A stretch of DNA of 64,000 nt from Chamaecyparis obtusa (Eukaryota > Streptophyta > Pinopsida > Cupressales > Cupressaceae): NCBI GenBank assembly GCA_027943335.1, contig BSBK01002925.1, positions 2,114,501-2,178,500 on the forward strand, in the 5' to 3' direction. Below are positions 56,803 to 64,000 of the stretch, in pieces. The translations under genes were made by a program, and so were the position numbers. Each line of letters starts with the position of its first letter. Position 1 is the first letter of the stretch. A model generated the notes under the pieces. That model was not told the origin of the DNA, ran no database searches, and saw only the letters and a list, made by a program, of their open reading frames with translations.

Positions 56803-59800
56803 TCAGGTGTGCAGAGGAAAACCAAGATGGTTAGCCTCCTCCTTTGTTAGCCATGATGAATCTTCAATAGGTCATCCTTTCCATTTGACCAAATACTCTT
56901 CATATGTCCTATTCCTTGTGCTTCTACCAACATGACTGTCCAGTATGTCTTCAATCTCCTTGATATCTGAACTAGTTGCTAGAATACTCCACTGTGCCAA
57001 ATATTCAGCTCAGTAGGCAATTCTAACTCATATGCATTTCCTGAATCATGCTTCTTCAGTATCTTACATGGCCCAAACTTCTTCATTTTCAACTTGTTAT
57101 ATGTACCAATCCGAAATTGCTCCTTCCGCAAATGAACCATGAGTTCATCTCCAACCTAAAATTCCTTATGCCTCCTTTTCTCATCTGCATTAGCCTTGTA
57201 CTACACATTCATCTTGGTAATATGCTTCCTCACCTCCTCATGCATGTTCTTCAAGTGCTCTACAAAATCCTTAGCTTCAAGACTACTTATTTCTCCTTTA
57301 TCTATCTTTTTCAATTCAGATGCATTTCTTGGACTACTTCCATATACAATCTGGAATGGTGATTTACCAGTGCTCCTATTGATAGAATTATTCTATGCAA
57401 ATTATGTCTATGGTAAAATCAAATCCCATCCTGTTGGCTTATCTCCAACCAAACATCTCAGCAAATTTTCCAAACTTCTATTCACCACCTCTGTTTGTCC
57501 ATCAGTCTGTGGATGATGTGATGAACTGAACTTCAAATCTGTCTTCAACTTCTTCCACAATGTCTGCCAGAAATATCCAACAAACTTTGTATCTAGATCT
57601 GAAACTATGGTCTTTGGAAAACCATGTAGTCTCACCACTTCTCTGAAAAGAAATTCTACTACATGAACAACATCATTAGTCTTCTTGCAGAGAATGAAAT
57701 GTGTCATCTTTGAAAATTTGTCAACTACTACAAAAATTGAATCATGTCCCCGTTGTGTCCTTGGTAAACCAAGAACAAAGTCCATACTGATATCCTCCCA
57801 AGGCTTCTCTAGTATAGGTAATGGTTGATACAACCCTATATTCTTCTTCACTCCTTTCACCATCTGACATACTCTGCAACTTTGTACAAACTTCTTCACA
57901 TCTTGTTGCAATTGTGGCCAATAATAATTCTCACCAACCAAAGCAAGGGTTTTATCATGACCAAAATGTCCAGCCAATCCTCCACTATGCTTCTCCTTGA
58001 TGAGATTCTCCCTCATAGAACTTCATGGAATGCACAACTCACTCCTTCTAAATAGCATATCATCTTGGATGATAAAATCTAGCCATTTCATCCTGTCTAG
58101 AGTAATAGGTTCTGTACAAGCTTTCCAAGCTTCACCAAAATCAAGATACTCTGGATACAAATTCTTGAGTTCCTTGAACACAACCACCTCAATCTGCATC
58201 TTAGTCAGCAATATTTGCCTTCTGCTAAGAGCATTTGCAACCCTATTATACTTTCCACTTCTATGTTTCAAAACAAATGTATAACTCTACAAAAACTCAA
58301 CCCATTTCAAATGCCTTTGATTCAACTTTCCTTGACTATTCAAATATTGCAAAGCTTGATGATCAGTATACAAAACAAACTCCTTAGGAAGCAGATAATG
58401 TCTCCACTTCTTTAATGCTTGAACTATAGCATAAAATTCTTGATCATAGATAGAATATTTTCTCTTGGCATCATTTAACTTCTCACTAAAATACGCAATA
58501 GGTTTACCTTCTTGGCTCATAACAGCTCCTATTGTAGTACCACTAGCATCACAATCTACTTGAAACACCTTATTAAAATCTGGAAGTGCTAAAATAGGTT
58601 GTTCTGTAACTTTTTGTTTCAACAATTGAAAGCTCTTTTCTGCCCCATTAGCCCACTTAAACTCTTTTCTATCCCCTCTCATTGTTTCAGTCAAGGGTCC
58701 ACAAATACTACTAAAATTTCTGATAAATTTTTTGTACAAACTAGCCAAACCATGAAAATATCTTACCTTAGTAGCACTCCTTGGAGTAGGCCATTCAAGG
58801 ATAGCTTGTACCTTCTCTGGTTCCATTTTTACACTTTCTACTAAAACTACAAATCCCAAATACACTAACTCTTTCTTCACAAAACTGCACTTCTTCAAAT
58901 TAATCAACAATTTCTCATCTCTTAGCTTCTCAAACACCATACAAATATGCATCATATATTCCTCCAATGTCTTGCTAAAGATCAAAATATCATCTAGGTA
59001 AACAATGAAAAACTTACCCAGAAATTCTTTTAGAACCTCGTTCATGAGCTGCATGAAAGTGCTTGGTGCATTGGTTAGCCCAAAAGGCATGACTAACCAC
59101 TCATACAGTCCTTCATTTGTCTTGAAGGCAGTCTTCCATTCATCTCCTTCTCTGATCTGAATCTAGTGATATCCACTCTTCAGATCTATCTTTGAGAAAT
59201 ACTCAGCTCAACTCAAACAATCCATAGTATCATCCATTCATGGCAATGGAAACCTATACTTGATTGTGATCTTGTTTATTGCTCTGGAATCTGTACACAT
59301 CCTCCACTCTCCATTCTTCTTTGGTGCTAATACCACTAGTACAACACAGGGACTTAGACTCTCATGGATCAATCCTTTCTGCAACAACTCATGTACTTAT
59401 GTGTTCAATTCCTCACTTTCTGCTAGTGTCATTCTGTGTGCTGCCTTGTTTGGCAAACTAGCTCCTGGAATCAAATCTATTTGATGACTGATCTTCTTTA
59501 TCGGTGGTAATCCATCAGGTACATTATCAGATACAATATCCTAAAACTCATTCAAAAAATTTGCAATCTCTATAGGTACATCCTCTACTTCTTCTTTACC
59601 AGCCTTTGGAATTAAAGAAAAACACACATGCTCATGCCTCATACCATCTAAGAATTTTCTTCCATCAACAAATGTTATTCTTGCATTACCACATACCTTT
59701 TCTTCAGTCTCCTTCAATGGCTTTAGCTTATGTCACACTCCATCCTTTGTTAGGGAATAGGTATTCACATGACCATCATGTACAACACATCTATCAAACT

Positions 59801-61244
59801 GTCATGGTCTACTCAACAACATATGACATGCATCCATAGAGATTATATCACATAGTACCTTATCTTGGTACCCACCAATCTTGAACTTTACCAGGCACTA
59901 TTGACTGACCATGACCTTGTGGTCATCCTGCACCCAGAAAATCTGATAAGGATGTGGGTGTTTCTATCTCTTGAGCTTCAACTTTGTCACCATCTCTTCT
60001 GACACCAAATTGTTAGTGCTTCCACTATTGATAATCACATCACAACATTTACCCTCACACTTGCATCTAGTGCAAAATAGGCTCCTCCTTTGTTTAGGTT
60101 CATTCTCACCACTCAGCAGGACTCTTCTGTTAATTAGCATTTCTCCTTTTTCAGCATCTTCAAAATTTGATGATCTAGCATCTTCATCTACATGTGAAAC
60201 TCTAGCTTGGCCTTCATTCCTCCTATCTGTCCTTCCTTGGCATTGAGGACATTCAAATTCCCTATGACCTTCTTCTCCATAGTGAAAACATGTTCCATGG
60301 AAGCCTCCTCTTCCTAAACCTTGTCCTCTGCCTCTTCCTCTCTGATCTTTATTATTCTGATCTTGGAAATGATTGGAATTGTTTCCTCTCTAATTTTGGC
60401 TACTACTAGCCATATCCTTATTTTTCAGATCTTCATTTCGGCCACCATATGACCATCCACCAGATCTTCCACCATGACCTCTTCTATTTTGTCTTCTCTC
60501 AAACTTCTTGTTCAGCTTTTCCTCTACTTTTAGGGCAAAATGGTATGCCTACTCAATACTGTTCATTCAAACTAGATTCAACTCCTCCTGAATGGTTGGC
60601 CTTAACCCATTAAGATATCAGGAAACTTTCTCCTTATCAGCTTCTGCATGGCCTGTTCTGATGAGGAGTTGATAGAACTCCTCTATATACTCCTGAATAG
60701 ATCTTCTTGCTTGCTTCAAACTTTTCATTTTCTTTAGTAGGTCAAGCTCATAATCAACAGGAATGAACTGTCACTTCAATTTGTCCACCATCCAATCCCA
60801 TCTTGTAATTTTATCTTTCCCTCTTCTATTTCACTCCAATTGGATCTCTTGCCACCAGATCTTCGCATGACCTTTCAGTCTGGCCTTCACAAATTTGACC
60901 CTATCAGGATCCTCAACATCTTCATGCTCAAAATATTCCTCACATTCATTGATCTAGTCAATCAATTCTTTTGGGTTAAGATTTCCAGAAAATGTAGGAA
61001 CCTCAATCTTAGGTCTTTTCCCAATCTTGGAAATCACCTGAAAAAGTCTTTCTTCCTCCTGGTTCATAATTTTGGCTTCTCCTTATTGATATTCTTCTTT
61101 GACTTCATCCTCACTTTCATCTCTGACATTAAGATTCATTCCTCTATGAATCTCTTCTTGCAATGCTCACACTTGTCTCTAGAGCTCTCTAACCTCAGCT
61201 ATCATAGCACCAGCTCTTCCACCATGTTGTCTTTATGGAGGCAT
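56803..61244 (-). pseudogene. Gag-pol polyprotein with chromodomain, gypsy B-2
   Basis: It runs from the ATG at 61244 to a TGA at 56803-56805. Gag is as in B-1. The knuckle CFHYGEEGHREFEC has lost its second Cys. The protease reads VIINSGSTNNLV, so the catalytic Asp is Asn. RT has [38 protein letters not shown] and [13 protein letters not shown] (YLDD at 58989-59000). The 58287-59090 stretch (267 codons) and the 57408-58016 integrase stretch (202 codons) are open. Integrase has [33 protein letters not shown] and [20 protein letters not shown]. About 20 stops elsewhere; inactive. Confidence 0.93.
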
Positions 61245-61333
61245 TTTCATGATGCGTGCTAAAACCCTAACCATGATCCTGGTGCAAACTGCCTCATAGT
61301 CAGTGATCTGTTTACACACTCAAGAACTCTAGC

Positions 61334-61345
61334 TCTGATACCACT
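61334..61345 (-). other. PBS of gypsy B-2
   Basis: The plus strand CTCTGATACCAC, with G at 61333, gives the exact complement of TGGTATCAGAGC, 2 bp inside the LTR at 61346. Confidence 0.9.
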
Positions 61346-62198
61346 TGATGAAGGGTGCTCCCCTTAATACCACAAACACATAACAGAAATAGAGAAACAA
61401 CAACAATAATATGCAAGAATAGAAAATTGGCTTCTTATTATCTCCACAAATGTGGAATTACAAATTTTTAGAATTACAATATGCAAAGCCACATGGGCAT
61501 TCCCTTACAATATTCTATTGGACAAAGCCTCGAATCAATACCTAGATCTACTACCCAGGACTGCCTAGACAACACTACGGGCCTTCTTTATATAGGCAAT
61601 TTCCACCGCCCAAGAGGGTTCCAAAAATTTAGCCCTAAGGACCGACACAAATTAGAATTATTTTTATTTTTCAATTTATTACATCAAAGTCGGCTCAAAA
61701 TAACTTTTGAAACCCGAACATAAATTTTGGAGGAAAATTATTTTCTGCCATTTCAGGTGGCCTGACTTTCGGAGACCATAAGTCATCACCAGTTGACTTG
61801 ATTGACTATTATAACCCTATTTTGGAAATGCCACAAAGCACTCTACAAGCTTAATTGGCAAAAAGTGCCCGTCACCCAATTTTTTGACCTCATCTGGGGC
61901 CTCTAAAGCCTTCAAAACTGAGTTTGAAGTTTATGTACCCTGCTGCCAATACTAAAAATCTTCAATATCTTGAAAACTAGACCTGATCTAGCCATGAAAC
62001 TTTACTAGCAGGCTGATATGACTAAGATGAACCTCCATATGTAAAATTAGACATTCTGAGATCGTAAGACCAACTTACTAAAAATAGCAAGTTTCCATAA
62101 ATAGCAACTCTACACAAGATAGACCTTATTGAATACAAAAATAGAAATATTTTTGGGTGATGCAAGATTGCCCTTACACCTAGGATGCTCCTGTATCA
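61346..62198 (-). repeat. 5' LTR of gypsy B-2
   Basis: 853 bp, plus strand TGATGAAGGGTGCTCCCC to GATGCTCCTGTATCA. Confidence 0.93.
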
Positions 62199-62203
62199 AT
62201 ATT

Positions 62204-62488
62204 ATATATGAAAATAATATTGAGGAGACATGTTGATGAATAGACATGTCTCTATGTGAGTGGATACATGTCTCTTCATCGGCATGTCTCCTAAATTAAT
62301 ATGTTGTTAATCAATTTGATTTACTTTATTAATATTATGAGAACTCTACTATCCTTAATTATATATATGGATTAATATATATTATAATAATATCATCGAT
62401 TATTATATATATTAATGATAATAGATTATTCTCATGTAATGTAAACATAGTCTGATTTAATATCTGAACGAAGCTACAAACATCAACA
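62204..62488 (-). repeat. 5' LTR of element D, right part
   Basis: It resumes at ATATATGAAAATAATATTGA and ends ACAAACATCAACA. It contains the hairpin motif at 62224-62291. AAATA follows at 62489. Confidence 0.88.
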
Positions 62489-62493
62489 AAATA
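62489..62493. repeat. Target-site duplication of element D, right
   Basis: AAATA, identical to 11836-11840. Confidence 0.85.
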
Positions 62494-63616
62494 TTATTGA
62501 AACATGATGTTGAATCATATGAATAGACCAAGAAACAAAATGATAGATAAAAATTTCTACAAAAAATGTTACAATTCAATTTGTCAAGGAATGAGTACAT
62601 TAAATTCTTGGGACCACTTTATGTGTTATATGTAACATTGGAAAACATATATAATGTGGGTCTCATATTGGGGAAATTTAGTTAATTTAATATTGGAAAA
62701 ATATTAATAAATTAAAAACTTAGTATCCAATATTAAATGTGTGGTCATTAATTTTACACTTTCATAGTTTTAGTCACATGGTTTTATGTAATACCACTTG
62801 GTAGTTTCATGTGCGCTTGACTCTATAAAATAAAATACAAGAGTAGTTATCTAAGGTTTCTAGTTGGCATGGGGTTTAACATCTTCTTTTGAATAGTGCA
62901 TATGTGAAGCATGACAGAGGATGTGACATGTTTACATGCTCAAACACATGGAGGATGTGTTGGAGAGGCTTGATGTTTCAAATTTGTTTATAAAATCTAT
63001 GAAAATGTATGGTATTTGTGAAGTCGACCGGATGAAATTTTTTGTATAAATATAGAGTGATTTTGTGGAAGCGTTATATGATGGATATGTATTATTGTTT
63101 ATAAAATCTATGAAAATGTATTATAACATTTATAGTTTAATAATACACAAGTCATAAATACTTTTGAAGGTTGAATTTTTCCCTATTGAGTGTTTTCCTA
63201 GGGCAGTGTCAATTTTGATGGACATGTTGTATATTCTCTTACATGTGATTCTAAATACTTGTTTGCATAAATTTATCTTTTAGTTTATATGAACATTGTC
63301 ATTAGATGACTACTAGTTTCCTTTCACACTCAACTCTAATCCACACTTGTATGCCATCATCTTACAAAGAGACACTAATTGAAGCCTCTTACATTAGATT
63401 GAAGGGACTTCAATTATGTATACAATCCTAAAAAATATTTTGAACACCTTGAGAAAAGGTTATATTGAGTTGAATTCCACTCACTTAAACCATTTAGGCA
63501 CCTTTTAAAGTACATTGCAATTTAAATTAGTTTTAATTACTAGTTATTAGTAGTCATGAAAAAACATAAAAGACATAAAATAAATTAATATGTAATTAAG
63601 TTGTATTAGTGTTCTA
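62494..63616. other. AT-rich spacer right of element D, no gene recognised
   Basis: There are no long frames, RNA genes or element ends. A short direct repeat TTTATAAAATCTATGAAAAT occurs near 62985 and 63098. Confidence 0.6.
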
Positions 63617-63995
63617 ATTAGGGTTGTGATTTTTATTAGGAATATGGTTAGAATTAATATTTAGGATATAGGATTAGCATTATGGTTAGGGATAGGGTTT
63701 CTCTCATGGTTAGTAGTGTAGTTTGAATTAGTGTTATGATTAGGGTTTGGGTTTGGATGAGGGTTAGCATCAGGGTTTAAGGTTTAGGATTAAGATTATA
63801 GTTAGGAATATGGTATAGGTTATAGTTTAGATCATGGCTAGTATTATCATTAGGGTTAAGGGTTAGGGTTAGGGTTTACAGTTAGAAGTATGGTTAGTAT
63901 TATGATTAGGTTTAGGGTTTATATTATTGTTAGAATAATGATTAGTATTAGGGTCTTGATTACATTGAGGGATTAGGATTAGGGTAAGGGTCAAA
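63617..63995. repeat. Degenerate telomere-like repeats
   Basis: Words TTAGGG, TTAGGGTT and TTTAGGGTTT recur at irregular spacing. The best run lies near 63850-63879 (ATTAGGGTTAAGGGTTAGGG then TTAGGGTTT). TTAGTATTATG, GGTTAGTATT and similar decayed forms lie between them. It is too degenerate for an active telomere; an interstitial or subtelomeric-type satellite is likelier. Confidence 0.7.
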
Positions 63996-64000
63996 TATTT

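Larger units (their letters stand above)
55926..62198 (-). mobile_element. Gypsy chromodomain element B-2 (minus), in the 5' LTR of D
   Basis: 3' LTR 55926-56764, interior 56765-61345, 5' LTR 61346-62198. Perfect duplication ATATT (55921-55925 and 62199-62203). 6273 bp. It has the same domain order as B-1. A deletion of about 80 bp near 56998, relative to B-1, removes part of the region before the chromodomain. Confidence 0.96.
11841..62488 (-). mobile_element. Element D: small non-autonomous LTR retrotransposon, expanded to 50.6 kb by nested insertions
   Basis: The 3' LTR is 11841-12243. The 5' LTR is 55813-62488, split by gypsy B-2. Flanks are AAATA on both sides. Own interior: 12244-13722, 37761-37918 and 39410-40046, about 2.3 kb. 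The PBS is restored as exact GCTCTGATACCA on the plus strand when E3 and its duplicated 5 bp are removed, and it abuts the 5' LTR. A purine-rich tract lies beside the 3' LTR. There is no protease, polymerase or integrase, so D must have been mobilised by another element. It carries one unidentified open frame. Confidence 0.85.

Noticed and set aside
1..64000. Host genes, tRNA, rRNA, CRISPR, phage or bacterial systems
   Set aside because: None found. All coding similarity that I recognise is to LTR retrotransposon proteins, and the context is plant nuclear DNA.

Overview
The window is nuclear DNA of a plant with a large, repeat-rich genome. The evidence is dense Ty1/copia and Ty3/gypsy LTR retrotransposons primed from initiator methionine tRNA, a chromodomain on the gypsy integrase, a TRIM element, solo LTRs and AT-rich spacers. 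The species cannot be named from the sequence. A gymnosperm or similar genome that removes old elements slowly would fit, but that is inference. I see no intact host gene, rRNA, tRNA or CRISPR array. Every polyprotein is broken.

Layout. 1-1774 is the end of a minus-strand LTR element whose first open frame is a coiled-coil protein running off the window edge. 1803-2465 is a degenerate tandem repeat of about 180 bp, and 2466-5179 is AT-rich spacer. 5180-10770 is one copy of a tandem duplication. It carries the left flank, the 3' LTR and part of the interior of a small non-autonomous LTR element (D), with a gag-protease-only gypsy element (A) inserted in it. 11447-39546 is the second copy, where the same locus has been stretched by later insertions.

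The core of the window is one nest. Element D (minus) runs from 11841 to 62488, about 50.6 kb, and is bounded by a perfect 5-bp duplication AAATA (11836-11840 and 62489-62493). Its own sequence is only about 3 kb; the rest was inserted later. Gypsy A-1 (13723-37755, TSD AGTCC) sits in D. Gypsy B+ (14573-35029, TSD CATTC/CATGC) sits in the 5' LTR of A-1. Copia C1 (minus, 17744-31961, TSD ATTTTG) sits in the reverse transcriptase of B+. Gypsy B-1 (minus, 25513-31858, TSD ATAAT/ACAAT) sits in the 5' LTR of C1. Further right, D also holds a truncated element F (37919-39409), copia E3 (minus, 40047-55806), which landed inside D's primer-binding site, and gypsy B-2 (minus, 55926-62198, TSD ATATT) in D's 5' LTR. 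E3 in turn holds copia E2 (41943-49969), which holds a 335-bp TRIM (44295-44629, TSD TCCTT) and a solo gypsy LTR G (44885-46060, TSD CTAGT).

How the parts relate. B is a chromodomain gypsy family with gag, protease, reverse transcriptase, RNase H and integrase. A has gag and protease only but shares the LTR termini, leader and gag homology of B, so B-type elements may have moved it in trans. C1, E2 and E3 belong to one copia family (gag, protease, integrase, reverse transcriptase, RNase H; LTR about 1.5 kb). Decay is mainly nonsense changes that look like C-to-T at CAG and CGA codons, as expected for methylated plant transposons. The right edge (about 63617-63995) holds degenerate telomere-like TTAGGG/TTTAGGG repeats.
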